From contig PGZM01000003.1 in the NCBI GenBank assembly GCA_002841395.1, positions 256,554 to 320,553 on the forward strand: DNA of 64,000 nt, read 5' to 3'. The DNA comes from Firmicutes bacterium HGW-Firmicutes-9 (GTDB lineage Bacteria > Bacillota > Clostridia > Christensenellales > CAG-138). Positions 1-9,188 of the stretch are shown here, one piece after another; positions within the stretch are counted from its first letter, which is position 1; each line of letters opens with the position of its first letter. Below the pieces are notes generated by a model that saw only the letters and a program-made list of their open reading frames with translations, had not been told where the DNA came from and did no database searches. Made by a program: the position numbers and the translations under genes.

Positions 1-2169
1 GGTTTGAACGCAAACCCCGAAAACGAATCCATCTCCGTCGTGATCACGGGCGTGGGCTTAACCGCACCGAGTCATGGCACGATCACCACCGACGGCACGA
101 AGATCACCTACACGCCGTCTCTGAACTACAACGGCACGGACACGTTTGACTACTATTGCTCCGACGGCGACACCCAGACGAAGGGCACCGTCAACGTTAC
201 AATCACGCAGGTCAACGACAACCCGGTCGCTGTTGCCAACACCGTGACCACCAACGAAGACACGGCGACGGCAGAGGTCGATGTGCTCGCCAATGACACG
301 GACGTCGATACATCCAGCACGACGAATCAGGATGTGCTGCACCTGAGAAGCACGTTCTCGATCACCGCTGCGACCGTGACGGATGAAGCGCACGGCAGCG
401 TTGCGATCATCAACAACAAACTCAAATTCACGCCCGCGCCGAACTGGTTTGGTACGGAAGTGGTCAACTACACCATGAGCGACGGAAACGGCGGCACCGC
501 CAGCAGCACGCTGACGGTCACGGTCAATTCCGTCAACGACCTGCCGGTGTTCGACACCGCGCCGGAGAATCTGAGCCTCACAGAGGACGGGGACGATGGC
601 GTGACCACGGTTGTCGTCAGCGACATCGAGACCGCAGGGGCCGACCTTGTGGTCACCGCGACCAACAGCACGAATCCGACGCTGATCGCCACCTCCGATG
701 TGACGATTACGGCGGGAGCGGATGGTACGCGCACGATCACCGTCAATCCGAAGCTCAACCAAAACGGCTCCGCGACGATCACGCTCAACGTGAAGGACGG
801 CAACAACGCCAACACGACCATCACGTTTATGGTAGCGGTAGCGGCGGTCAACGACGCGCCGGTTGCGCTCGACAAGACGCTGAACATCAGCGAAGACGCA
901 GCCTTGCAGACCGTGATCGATGTCGCGACCAACGCGGATACGATCACGCTCATGATCACTACGCCTGCTTCGCACGGAACCGCGGCGATTGACGCAGACG
1001 GCAACGTGACGTATGTCCCGGGCAAGGACTTCAACGGTACCGACACGTTTGTCTACACCGCGACCGATGGATCGAACGCCACCGTCACGGGCACGTTCAC
1101 ATTCAACATCGCGCAGGTGAACGACGCGCCGGAAACACTGGACGACACCGCGACGACCAACGAAGACACGGCGGTCGACATCAGCGTGCTAGCGAACGAC
1201 AGCGATGTGGATATGGATGAAACCCTCAACGCAAACCCCGAAGACGAATCCATCTCCGTCGTGATCACAGGCGCGGGTCTCGCTGCACCGAGTCACGGCA
1301 CGATCACGACCGACGGCACGAAGATTACCTATACGCCTGCCACGAACTACAACGGCACGGACACGTTTGACTACTATTGCTCCGACGGCGACACGCAGAC
1401 AAAGGGCACCGTCACCGTCACGATCTATCAGGTCAACGACAATCCGGTCGCTGTTGCCAACACCGTGACCACCAACGAAGACACGGCGACGGCGGAAGTC
1501 GATGTGCTCGCCAACGACACAGACGTCGATACATCAAGCACAACGAATCAGGATGTGCTGCATCTGAGAAGCACGTTCTCGATCACCGCGGCGACCGTGA
1601 CGGACGAAGCGCACGGCAGAGTCGAGATCATCAACAACAAACTCAAATTCACGCCCGCGCTGAACTGGTTCGGCACGGAAGTGGTCAACTACACCATGAG
1701 CGACGGAAACGGCGGCACCGCCAGCAGCACGCTGACGGTCACGGTCAACTCCGTCAACGACCTGCCGGTGTACGACACCGCGCCGGAAAACCTGAGCCTC
1801 ACGGAAGACGGAGCGGACGGCGTGACCTCGGTTGTCGTCAGCGACATCGAGACCGCGGCGGCAGACCTCGTGGTCACCGCAACCAACAGCACGAATCCGA
1901 CGCTGATCGCCACATCCGACGTGACGATTACGGCGGGCGCGGGCGGCGCGCGCACGATCACCGTCAACCCGAAGCTCAACCAAAATGGTTCGGCGACGAT
2001 CACCCTCAACGTGAGGGACGGCAACAACGCTAACACGACCATCACGTTCAATGTGACTGTAGCGGCGGTCAACGACGCGCCGGTTGCGCTCGACAAGACG
2101 CTGAACATCAGCGAAGACGCAGCCTTGCAGACCGTGACGTTGACGTCGCGACCAACGGGGACACGATAA
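1..2169 (+). CDS. Cadherin/VCBS-like repeat surface protein, upstream part (partial, frameshifted)
   Basis: The frame is open from the first base of the window, so the gene begins upstream. The protein is a chain of roughly 100-residue beta-sandwich repeats of the cadherin/VCBS/Big_9 type, recognisable by repeated 'VNDNPVA', 'TTNEDTA', 'DVLANDTDVD', 'YNGTDTFDY' and 'SDGNGGTAS' motifs. In family members these domains form long extracellular stalks, often Ca2+-stabilised by the Asp-rich loops. Four such domains form a 407-residue super-unit that is repeated almost exactly. The frame ends at 2169 only because of a frameshift near 2140. The same domain series continues in the frame that leads to 5885, so this is the N-terminal side of one protein, not a separate gene. 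Ligand and function are unknown. Confidence 0.8.
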   Translation, partial: GLNANPENESISVVITGVGLTAPSHGTITTDGTKITYTPSLNYNGTDTFDYYCSDGDTQTKGTVNVTITQVNDNPVAVANTVTTNEDTATAEVDVLANDTDVDTSSTTNQDVLHLRSTFSITAATVTDEAHGSVAIINNKLKFTPAPNWFGTEVVNYTMSDGNGGTASSTLTVTVNSVNDLPVFDTAPENLSLTEDGDDGVTTVVVSDIETAGADLVVTATNSTNPTLIATSDVTITAGADGTRTITVNPKLNQNGSATITLNVKDGNNANTTITFMVAVAAVNDAPVALDKTLNISEDAALQTVIDVATNADTITLMITTPASHGTAAIDADGNVTYVPGKDFNGTDTFVYTATDGSNATVTGTFTFNIAQVNDAPETLDDTATTNEDTAVDISVLANDSDVDMDETLNANPEDESISVVITGAGLAAPSHGTITTDGTKITYTPATNYNGTDTFDYYCSDGDTQTKGTVTVTIYQVNDNPVAVANTVTTNEDTATAEVDVLANDTDVDTSSTTNQDVLHLRSTFSITAATVTDEAHGRVEIINNKLKFTPALNWFGTEVVNYTMSDGNGGTASSTLTVTVNSVNDLPVYDTAPENLSLTEDGADGVTSVVVSDIETAAADLVVTATNSTNPTLIATSDVTITAGAGGARTITVNPKLNQNGSATITLNVRDGNNANTTITFNVTVAAVNDAPVALDKTLNISEDAALQTVTLTSRPTGTR

Positions 2170-2674
2170 CGCTCACGATCACCACGCCTGCCTCGCACGG
2201 CACCGCGGCGATTGACGCGAGCGGCAACGTGACGTACATCCCGAACAAGGACTTCAATGGAGCCGACTCGTTTGTTTACACCGCGACCGATGGCTCGAAC
2301 GCGACCGATTCAGGTACGTTCACGATCAACATCGCGCAGGTAAACGACGCGACGGAAACGCAAGACGACACCGCGACGACGAACGAAGACACCGCGGTCG
2401 ACATCAACGTGCTGTCGAACGACAGCGACGTAGATATGGATGAAACCCTCAACGCGAACCCCGGGGACGAATCCATCTCCGTCGTGATCACGGGCGCGGG
2501 GTTAACCGCACCGAGCCAAGGCACGATCACGACCGACGGCACGAAGATCACCTATACGCCGTCCCTGAACTACAACGGCACGGACACGTTTGACTATTAT
2601 TGCTATGATGGCGACACCCAAACGAAGGGCACCGTCACCGTCACGATCTATCAGGTCAACGACAACCCGGTCGC
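7..2674 (+). repeat. 1221-bp tandem higher-order repeat (two full copies and a partial third)
   Basis: The marker 'aacgcaaacc' occurs at 7 and 1228, and as 'aacgcgaacc' at 2451. The first spacing is 1221 bp (407 codons). The second is 1223 bp, that is 1221 plus a net 2-bp change at the frameshift. Copies 1 and 2 are nearly identical over their whole length, and copy 3 stays similar only for its first domain, to about 2674. Copy 1 probably continues a series that starts left of the window. Confidence 0.85.
2134..2150 (+). other. Frameshift site within the surface protein gene
   Basis: Copy 1 of the repeat reads 'gtgatcgatgtcgcg' (V-I-D-V-A) where copy 2 reads 'gtgacgttgacgtcgcg'. Copy 2 would read V-T-V-D-V-A, and stay in frame to 5885, if one G were restored ('acggttgac'). 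The change is therefore best read as loss of one G in a GG pair after 2139. It may be a real mutation, a phase-variable state, or an assembly or sequencing error in a repeat. Confidence 0.8.
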
Positions 2675-5600
2675 AAACGAGGACAGCGCCACGACGGATG
2701 AGGATACGCTCGTCAGCACGGACGTGCTCGCGAACGATACGGACGTCGACGCGGTAAGCTCGCTGAATGAAGACACGCTGCACAGCAGAAGCGACTTTGT
2801 ACTCGATCGCTGCTACTTCTACGGCGGATCAAACGGTACACTCTCGATCGATGGCTCGTCGATTCTCTATACGCCCGATGCGAACTTCTACGGCACGCAG
2901 ATCATCAAATATGAGCTGCTCGATGGAAACGGCGGCACGGCAACGGGCACGCTGACCGTGCTGGTCGGCTCCAAGAACGACGCGCCGGTTGCCAACCCGG
3001 ACGAGATGAGCGCGGAAGAAGACCATACGGCTTCCGTCAATGTGCTGACCAACGATACGGACGTTGATACCGGCGACACGAAGACACTGATCGGATTCAT
3101 CGAGTCGACCAGCGGAATGCCGGGCACCTTCACGACCAACGCAAACGGCGACATTACGTTTACGCCGGATGCCAACTACAACGGCAGCTTTGATATCACC
3201 TACCAGATGCGCGATACAGCCGGATTGATTAGCTCGGCGAAGATCACCATCACCATCACGCCTGTGAATGACGCGCCGGTTGCGGACGACAGCTCGGTAA
3301 CGACCAACGAAGACACACCCAAGACGATCGATGTCAGCGGGCTCGTAGGAGATGCGGATATCGAAACGAATGACGACGTGATCACGGTCAGCGTGGAAGA
3401 CGGCGGCGAACCGGCGCACGGAACGATCGGCGTCAGCGGCAACGTGATTACATATACGCCAAGCGCAAACTTCAACGGCTCGGATGAAATCACCTATACC
3501 GTGACCGACGTTGCGGGCGCAAAGGATACAGGCAAACTAAGCATCACCGTACAAGCAGTCAATGATGCGCCGACAGCGGTTGACGACGAGAAGACGATTG
3601 CGGAAGACGCCGTCAGCACCATCTTTGTGCTCGACAATGACTCCGACGTCGATACAGACGAGGCGCTGAACACTGCACCAGCCGATGCGCCGTATATCCT
3701 GGCTGTTTCGAACGGCACCCACGGCACGGCCACCACGGACGGCGCAAAGATTACCTATACGCCGGATGAGAACTACAACGGCATCGATACGCTGACCTAC
3801 GTGCTGATCGACGGGCTGCTCACCGATGAGGCGAGCGTTTCGATCACGATTACGCAGGTGAACGACACGATTCAAGCCGTGGACGACAGCGCCACGACAA
3901 ACGATGAAGAACCGGTCACAATCGACGTACTCGCAAACGACCGGGATGTGGACACCGACACAAATCTAAACAAAGATGCGCTGCATCTGACCAGCGAATT
4001 CCGCGTGATGACGGTCGGTTCTCCCGAAAACGGCGTAGCGGAGATCGTCTCCGGTAAGATTGTCTACACGCCGGACGACCGCTTCTCCGGCGCGGACAGC
4101 TTCACGTATACTGTTTCTGACGGACATGGCTCCACGGCGAGCGGGACGGTAACCGTCACCGTGCTCAGCGTCAACGATCCGCCGCTGATCGAGATCGTCA
4201 GCAGCCCCAAGGACGGAGACCGCGCCGGCACAGGCTCTTACGTGTTGGTTGACTGGACAGGGTTCGACATCGACGGCGATGAACTGACCTACACGCTGGA
4301 ATACTTTGACGGCACCAGCTGGCATCTGATCTCGAACAACCTGACCGAATCGACATACGAGTTCGCGATTCCCGACTCGCTTGCGAGCACAAACGGACTG
4401 AAGTTCCGCGTAACGGCGAGCGACAGCGAGTACACGAGCGACTATGGCTATTCCGGCGCGATGCAGGTGGACAAAGACGCGCCGACATCAACGACCGTCA
4501 CCATGAAGACTGCGGACGGACGCGCGTATACGGAAGGCACATGGACGAACCAAACCGTTACTGTAACCGCGACTAGCTCTGTGGATGCCTCCAAGGTCAC
4601 GTACTATTACGACATGGACGGCGGAGCAAGCGCAGCCGCAGTTAGCATGGATGTGACCAGCGGCGTGCACACCGTCAACATCAAAGCAGTCGACGAGTTC
4701 GGCAACACAGCTGTGGTGGGCGACTATCTCGCCCGCGTGGACAAGCAGCAACCTGCGGAACCAGAGATTCGCGAGAGCGTGTCCGGCGGAACGGTTGTGC
4801 TGACGCTGACGTTGCAGGCAGACCCGGGCGGCAGCGGAAACGACAAGCTTACGCTACCGGACGGCACGACGGTCAAAGCGACCGGCACGCCGACCTACGC
4901 CGTCACAAAGAACGGCAACTATAACTTCACGTTGACGGACATCGCGGGCAACCGCAGGGCGTTTACGTACACGGTCAGCGAAGTGGACACCACGAAGCCC
5001 GTGATCACCCTCGCCTCCGGCGCATACCGCATCGGAACGACGACGCAGGACGCGATCACCGCGACGCTGACGTATACGGACGCGGAATCGACCATCACCA
5101 ACCGCGGGTATCTGATTTCGCAATACAGCACGCCCGCAGGTTCCTACAGAACCTATGAATCGGCACTCAAGATCAGCGATGCGGGCACGTACTACATCCA
5201 TGCATACGCAAAGAATGCGTTCGGCCTGACGACCTATGAAACGTTCGGTCCGTTCATCATCAAAGCGGCTGCAATTCCCGTTGCGTCGCCCACGCCTGTG
5301 CCTGAATCGGGCGATGTCGTGATAACCAAGGAGGACGTGGAAGAGATCCCGGGCGATACGGTCCAGATTCGTCTGCCCGGACAGGAGTGGAGCGAGAGCC
5401 TTACGCTGGAGAACGTCGTACCCGGCACATATCTGGTCGAGGCGATGGATGCGGACGGCAATGTGCGCACGGTTGAGGTGCGCGTGACCATGCGCGATAT
5501 CTTCGCGCGGTCGATCCGCTCTGCAAGCGATAATGTGAAACTCACCGCAGTGCTAGCGATTATAGCACTGGCAGCGATTGCGTTTGCGTTACTGCTCTCG

Positions 5601-5885
5601 GGCTACAACATCACCGTCGTTGTGGTCGGAGCCCGCGGCGGAGCCGAGCAGAAGCTCAGAACGCTCAGACGCATCAAGTTCCGCAAAAAAGAACTGATCG
5701 TCAAGCTGGAAGACAAGCACCTGACAGGCGGCGAATATTGCGACTTCAAGGTCGCAAAACCGCTGAGCAAGAAGATGCGCGGCAATACGATTGTCGTCAC
5801 CATGCGCGGGCAGGAAGTGCTCCGCGAGTGGATTCCGGATGACTTCGACGATGCATTCCAGCGCACAATCCAGATCGAACGGTAA
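2229..5885 (+). CDS. Cadherin/VCBS-like repeat surface protein, C-terminal part with membrane anchor
   Basis: This frame continues the protein encoded at 1-2169. It is open from about 2142, and homology to the previous repeat starts there, so the ATG at 2229 is only the first in-frame methionine. It holds about six more cadherin-like repeats, which are more diverged than those upstream. Next come Ig/Fn-like modules (about residues 640-1020), a Pro-rich 'ASPTPVPES' linker, and one hydrophobic segment near residues 1103-1125. A basic tail of about 95 residues follows it. There is no LPXTG-type sorting signal, so anchoring is by the C-terminal membrane helix with the tail inferred to be cytoplasmic. 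A bidirectional terminator follows the stop. Role is probably adhesion or cell-surface architecture, by inference from architecture only. Confidence 0.8.
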   Translation: MTYIPNKDFNGADSFVYTATDGSNATDSGTFTINIAQVNDATETQDDTATTNEDTAVDINVLSNDSDVDMDETLNANPGDESISVVITGAGLTAPSQGTITTDGTKITYTPSLNYNGTDTFDYYCYDGDTQTKGTVTVTIYQVNDNPVANEDSATTDEDTLVSTDVLANDTDVDAVSSLNEDTLHSRSDFVLDRCYFYGGSNGTLSIDGSSILYTPDANFYGTQIIKYELLDGNGGTATGTLTVLVGSKNDAPVANPDEMSAEEDHTASVNVLTNDTDVDTGDTKTLIGFIESTSGMPGTFTTNANGDITFTPDANYNGSFDITYQMRDTAGLISSAKITITITPVNDAPVADDSSVTTNEDTPKTIDVSGLVGDADIETNDDVITVSVEDGGEPAHGTIGVSGNVITYTPSANFNGSDEITYTVTDVAGAKDTGKLSITVQAVNDAPTAVDDEKTIAEDAVSTIFVLDNDSDVDTDEALNTAPADAPYILAVSNGTHGTATTDGAKITYTPDENYNGIDTLTYVLIDGLLTDEASVSITITQVNDTIQAVDDSATTNDEEPVTIDVLANDRDVDTDTNLNKDALHLTSEFRVMTVGSPENGVAEIVSGKIVYTPDDRFSGADSFTYTVSDGHGSTASGTVTVTVLSVNDPPLIEIVSSPKDGDRAGTGSYVLVDWTGFDIDGDELTYTLEYFDGTSWHLISNNLTESTYEFAIPDSLASTNGLKFRVTASDSEYTSDYGYSGAMQVDKDAPTSTTVTMKTADGRAYTEGTWTNQTVTVTATSSVDASKVTYYYDMDGGASAAAVSMDVTSGVHTVNIKAVDEFGNTAVVGDYLARVDKQQPAEPEIRESVSGGTVVLTLTLQADPGGSGNDKLTLPDGTTVKATGTPTYAVTKNGNYNFTLTDIAGNRRAFTYTVSEVDTTKPVITLASGAYRIGTTTQDAITATLTYTDAESTITNRGYLISQYSTPAGSYRTYESALKISDAGTYYIHAYAKNAFGLTTYETFGPFIIKAAAIPVASPTPVPESGDVVITKEDVEEIPGDTVQIRLPGQEWSESLTLENVVPGTYLVEAMDADGNVRTVEVRVTMRDIFARSIRSASDNVKLTAVLAIIALAAIAFALLLSGYNITVVVVGARGGAEQKLRTLRRIKFRKKELIVKLEDKHLTGGEYCDFKVAKPLSKKMRGNTIVVTMRGQEVLREWIPDDFDDAFQRTIQIER

Positions 5886-5898
5886 ACAATCACAATAA

Positions 5899-5928
5899 AA
5901 AACGGGGAGCAGATGCTCCCCGTTTTTT
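5899..5928. terminator. Bidirectional rho-independent terminator
   Basis: A perfect stem 'aacggggagc' / 'gctccccgtt' around a 4-nt loop is followed by T7 on the plus strand and by a T-rich run on the minus strand. It sits between the convergent genes ending at 5885 and 5941 and can serve both. Confidence 0.85.
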
Positions 5929-5940
5929 TGTTCAAGCGAA

Positions 5941-6918
5941 TTACGCTTTGCTATCCAGATGAATCGCAAACCGGCAGACGGGATCACCCTTCAGCGCGGA
6001 CTCTAGCAGCTCTACCCGCAGCTCACGGCCAAGGATGACCTCATACGGATACTTGACGAAACCGCCGCTGCAATAACACCAGTTGGCGGAGATTTCCGGC
6101 TCGCCGCGTAAAATCGCCTCCCGCGCAAACGGGCAGTGACAGGCATAGTAGCGACGCATGGTGGGGTCTTTCTCCGCCAGATAACGCGCCGGATCATACG
6201 GAATTTTTGTGGTATAGAGCGTGTCGCCTTCGCGCACGGCGGACTGAATCTCCTGATTGGCGGCGACGAAGTCTACCACGTCCTGCGTGATGATCTGCTC
6301 ATACCAGACGGTGTTGGTGTCGCAATGCTCTTGCAGGGTTGCGACCTGCTGCGCGTGTTTTGCGCGCAGAAACTCGTCCATCGAATCGGAGAGCTGGTAG
6401 AGCTTTTGATCCTCTGCAAACGCTTCTGCAGGAATTTGATGATGATTTCCCGCGAGCGCACGGCGCAGGGTTGGTTCCGGCAGGTGTTCCTCCAGCTGTT
6501 GCATCAATGCGCGTGTAAAGGCGGGGTACTCCGTCGGATCGGAACCCAGCGGCGGCTTTGGCACCGTGTCGATGAGTTCGTGCGCTGTTTCCGGCGTCTC
6601 CAGCAAGCCCAGGCGTTCCGAAATGCTTTCGATCACGCCTGCGCCGCCGAATAGCGAGGTGAAATAGACGTAGATTTCGTTTCGTCCGGCTAGATAAAAA
6701 TACCGCGCTAGAGCAAGAAGCGCTTCCGGTGAGTTTTTGTTTTGATCGATGAGCAGGCGGATATAGTCGCGAATTTGCGGCACGCCGACGTCGTCCAGCG
6801 ACTTTGCGCGAGGCGTCAACCAGGATTCTAGCGCGCGAACGGCAAAGACCGCTTCGTCCGCTTGTTTGGGCGAAAACCCGCGCTTTACGTAATAGTCCCG
6901 TAAAAGCTGTTCGTTCAT
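5941..6918 (-). CDS. Conserved hypothetical protein, Cys-rich C-terminal region
   Basis: This is a soluble protein of 325 residues with no signal peptide or membrane segment. The C-terminal third contains 'YYACHCPFAREAI', 'NWCYCSGGF' and 'GDPVCRFAIHL', a Cys/His pattern that recalls families related to 2-amino-thiazoline-4-carboxylate hydrolase or the DUF6144 group, but I cannot assign it firmly. The Cys/His cluster could bind metal. I chose the ATG at 6918 because GGAGG (6926-6930) lies 7 nt before it; a longer frame from a TTG at 6936 would place that site inside the gene. It is a single gene, convergent with the surface protein gene. Confidence 0.6.
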   Translation of the reverse strand: MNEQLLRDYYVKRGFSPKQADEAVFAVRALESWLTPRAKSLDDVGVPQIRDYIRLLIDQNKNSPEALLALARYFYLAGRNEIYVYFTSLFGGAGVIESISERLGLLETPETAHELIDTVPKPPLGSDPTEYPAFTRALMQQLEEHLPEPTLRRALAGNHHQIPAEAFAEDQKLYQLSDSMDEFLRAKHAQQVATLQEHCDTNTVWYEQIITQDVVDFVAANQEIQSAVREGDTLYTTKIPYDPARYLAEKDPTMRRYYACHCPFAREAILRGEPEISANWCYCSGGFVKYPYEVILGRELRVELLESALKGDPVCRFAIHLDSKA

Positions 6919-7307
6919 TCCGATTCCTCCAGACAAAGATTGCGTTTGCTACGATGAATAAGAGGATAGATGTGCTTTTCACCATTATATACGAACAGAC
7001 GTTTCTTCTCAACAATGTTTACATAATTTCAAGTAAGGACTTGATATTCGATTGATGTTCGTTTGAGCATTTCTTGATAAACGGCTGATAAAATACAGCT
7101 TGTAAGATGAAAAAGTGCCAAAATAGGCGCAATTTTCAAAATAGAGTCAAATGGAGTGCAGCTTCATAAAAAAGACGTAAAGTTGTCGGTAGATCGTCGG
7201 TTTTTCGTAATAGCCGCGTAACAATAGACCGATATGATAGTAGCATAAGATTTTTTAAATAGACGGCGAACATTCGCCGAGGGACCATGAAAGCGAGGCA
7301 ATTTCTG
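6919..7307. other. AT-rich intergenic region between divergent genes
   Basis: These 389 bases separate the divergent genes starting at 6918 (minus) and 7308 (plus) and are clearly more AT-rich than their surroundings. They must hold both promoters, but I found no convincing -35/-10 pair. Short AT-rich -10-like strings occur ('gataaaat' near 7088, 'tatgat' near 7233). No ORF with a ribosome binding site was seen. Confidence 0.4.
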
Positions 7308-8357
7308 ATGAAGAGAGTATATATGATCACCGGCATCGGCGGACATCTGGGCAACACAGTTGCGCGGGAGCTGCTCGCCACGGGGGAAACCGTGCGCGGC
7401 TTTGCACAGCCGAACGAGGATGTCACCATGCTGTACGGGGACGCGGTATCCATCGTACGCGGTGACGTAAGAGACAAAAATTCGATGGAGCCGCTGTTCT
7501 TCGGGCTTAAGTCCGAGGATGAGGTGTACTTCATCCATTGCGCGGGGATCGTCTCCGTCGCATCCAAGTATGATCAGCGCGTGGTGGACGTCAACGTCCG
7601 CGGCACGGAAAACGTTGTGAGCCTTTGCAAAGAGCACAGCGTGAAAAAGCTCGTCTACATCAGCTCTGTGCATGCGCTGCCGGAGCTGCCGCACGGCAAC
7701 GTGATTCACGAAGTCGAGGGCTTTCATGCGGAGGCCGTGATCGGCCTTTACGCAAAGACCAAGGCCGCTGCGACGCAGATCGTGCTCGACGCGGCAAGAG
7801 CGGGGCTCGACGCCACGGTCATCCATCCTTCCGGCATCATCGGCCCCAACGATTACGGCAACGGTCATCTCACACAGATGGTTATCAACTATCTCAACGG
7901 CTCGCTGACGGCGTGCGTCGAGGGCGGCTATGACTTTGTGGACGTGCGCGACGTAGCCGACGGCATCATCGCTGCGACCAGCAAGGGCAAAAAGGGAGAA
8001 TGCTACATTCTCTCCAATCGCTACATCCCTGTGCGGGAGCTTCTCAACACGCTGTCCCGCATAACCGGTGGCAAGAAGATCACGACGGTGCTTCCGCTCT
8101 GGTTTGCGAAATTTACCGCGCCTCTTGCGGAGCTGTATTACAAGATTCGTCATGAATCGCCGCTCTTTACGCGCTACACGCTGTATACGCTGACGAGCAA
8201 CGCGCGCTTCACCTACGAGAAAGCGCGTCGCGATCTCGGCTACAAGCCGCGCGATATCAACGCGACGATCCGCGATACCGTGGCGTTCCTCACCAAGGAG
8301 CGCAAGAACGTGTTCCGCAAGCACGGCGGGCACAAGCCCGTTCCCGCGATGGGCTAA
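7308..8357 (+). CDS. NAD-dependent epimerase/dehydratase (extended SDR)
   Basis: This is a 349-residue extended short-chain dehydrogenase. The N-terminal Rossmann motif is 'TGIGGHLG', followed by 'GDVRD', 'VNVRGTENVV', 'YISSVHAL', the catalytic-type 'YAKTK' (YxxxK) and 'HPSGIIGP'. The best matches in memory are dihydroflavonol-4-reductase-like epimerases that act on sugar nucleotides or other carbonyls; the substrate cannot be told from sequence. I preferred the ATG at 7308 because GAGG lies 9 nt upstream; the ATG at 7287 would add seven residues and has GAGGG only about 4 nt away. A strong terminator follows. It appears monocistronic. Confidence 0.8.
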   Translation: MKRVYMITGIGGHLGNTVARELLATGETVRGFAQPNEDVTMLYGDAVSIVRGDVRDKNSMEPLFFGLKSEDEVYFIHCAGIVSVASKYDQRVVDVNVRGTENVVSLCKEHSVKKLVYISSVHALPELPHGNVIHEVEGFHAEAVIGLYAKTKAAATQIVLDAARAGLDATVIHPSGIIGPNDYGNGHLTQMVINYLNGSLTACVEGGYDFVDVRDVADGIIAATSKGKKGECYILSNRYIPVRELLNTLSRITGGKKITTVLPLWFAKFTAPLAELYYKIRHESPLFTRYTLYTLTSNARFTYEKARRDLGYKPRDINATIRDTVAFLTKERKNVFRKHGGHKPVPAMG

Positions 8358-8374
8358 CCGAAACAAACAAAACA

Positions 8375-8403
8375 AACCCCGAAGCAATTGCTTCGGGGTT
8401 TTG
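8375..8403. terminator. Bidirectional rho-independent terminator
   Basis: A perfect palindromic stem 'accccgaag' / 'cttcggggt' around 'caattg' has a T-rich tail on the plus strand and a T/G-rich run on the minus strand. It lies between the convergent genes ending at 8357 and 8422. Confidence 0.85.
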
Positions 8404-8421
8404 TGTTATCATGCGATTTGC

Positions 8422-9153
8422 TTATTTGACCATATACATCACATAAGGATGATCGAGGTGATAACCGAGCTTTTCCGCCAGATGAACACTGCGCTTGTCA
8501 AACGCATCCCAGCTCGGATAGAGCCCGTGAGATAGCGCGTAGAGAATCAGCTTCGCGCCGCAAGCGGTTGCAAGTCCCTTATCGCGATGGTCGCGATGGG
8601 TGATGATTTCGATCTCAAACCCGCCGGAATAGACGCTGTAGCTGGTGGCTCCGGCGACGAGCTTTCCCTCATACAACACGGCAACGCCGACGCCGCGGGC
8701 GAGAAAATCCGCCGCGTCTTTAAAACAACCGCGAAACGAGGCAGACCAGGACTCCGAGACGGCCTTTTCGTAGATTGCCGCGTCAAACATCCGCAGCTCA
8801 TATCCTTGCGGGAGTTTTTCGATATACCGCTCCAGCGTTTCGCGGGAGAAGACGTCCGGCTCTTTTTTGATCGCATAGCGATACATTTTCTCGACCCGAT
8901 CGCCCCAGGCTTCCTCGATTGCCTGCTGCCAGGATTCGTCCCGCGGGACGATCTCGGTTGCGGCGGCTTTCGCGGCAAACGCCGCGCTGGCCTTGCCCGC
9001 AAAGAAACAGTAATCGCCGAGAACGGTCTGCGCCGCCGTTGGGGCTTCGTCGTTGTCCGCTATGGCATATCCCATATGTCCCTGCAAGACCGACCAGATG
9101 AGGGATTCATTCCAGCCTTCGAACAAGGGCGTGATCTTTTCCAGCAATTGCAT
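8422..9153 (-). CDS. GNAT family N-acetyltransferase (ZmaR-like)
   Basis: This is a 243-residue cytoplasmic protein. The C-terminal half has the GNAT acetyl-CoA fold signature 'ITHRDHRDKGLATACGAKLI' and a following beta-strand/loop 'YPSWDAF', as in GNAT_acetyltran proteins that include the zwittermicin A self-resistance acetyltransferase. Substrate is unknown. It starts 35 nt after the stop of the upstream amidohydrolase gene on the same strand, with no terminator between, so the two are probably cotranscribed. The upstream region has no clear Shine-Dalgarno site, so the ATG at 9153 is a tentative start. Confidence 0.7.
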   Translation of the reverse strand: MQLLEKITPLFEGWNESLIWSVLQGHMGYAIADNDEAPTAAQTVLGDYCFFAGKASAAFAAKAAATEIVPRDESWQQAIEEAWGDRVEKMYRYAIKKEPDVFSRETLERYIEKLPQGYELRMFDAAIYEKAVSESWSASFRGCFKDAADFLARGVGVAVLYEGKLVAGATSYSVYSGGFEIEIITHRDHRDKGLATACGAKLILYALSHGLYPSWDAFDKRSVHLAEKLGYHLDHPYVMYMVK

Positions 9154-9188
9154 TCGTTCGAATCTTTCTATCTGTACAAAAGTAGAAC

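Noticed and set aside
7836..7847. Third copy of the loop sequence ATCGGCCCCA
   Set aside because: It lies in the epimerase coding frame (Ile-Gly-Pro) with no complementary flanks, so it is a chance match.
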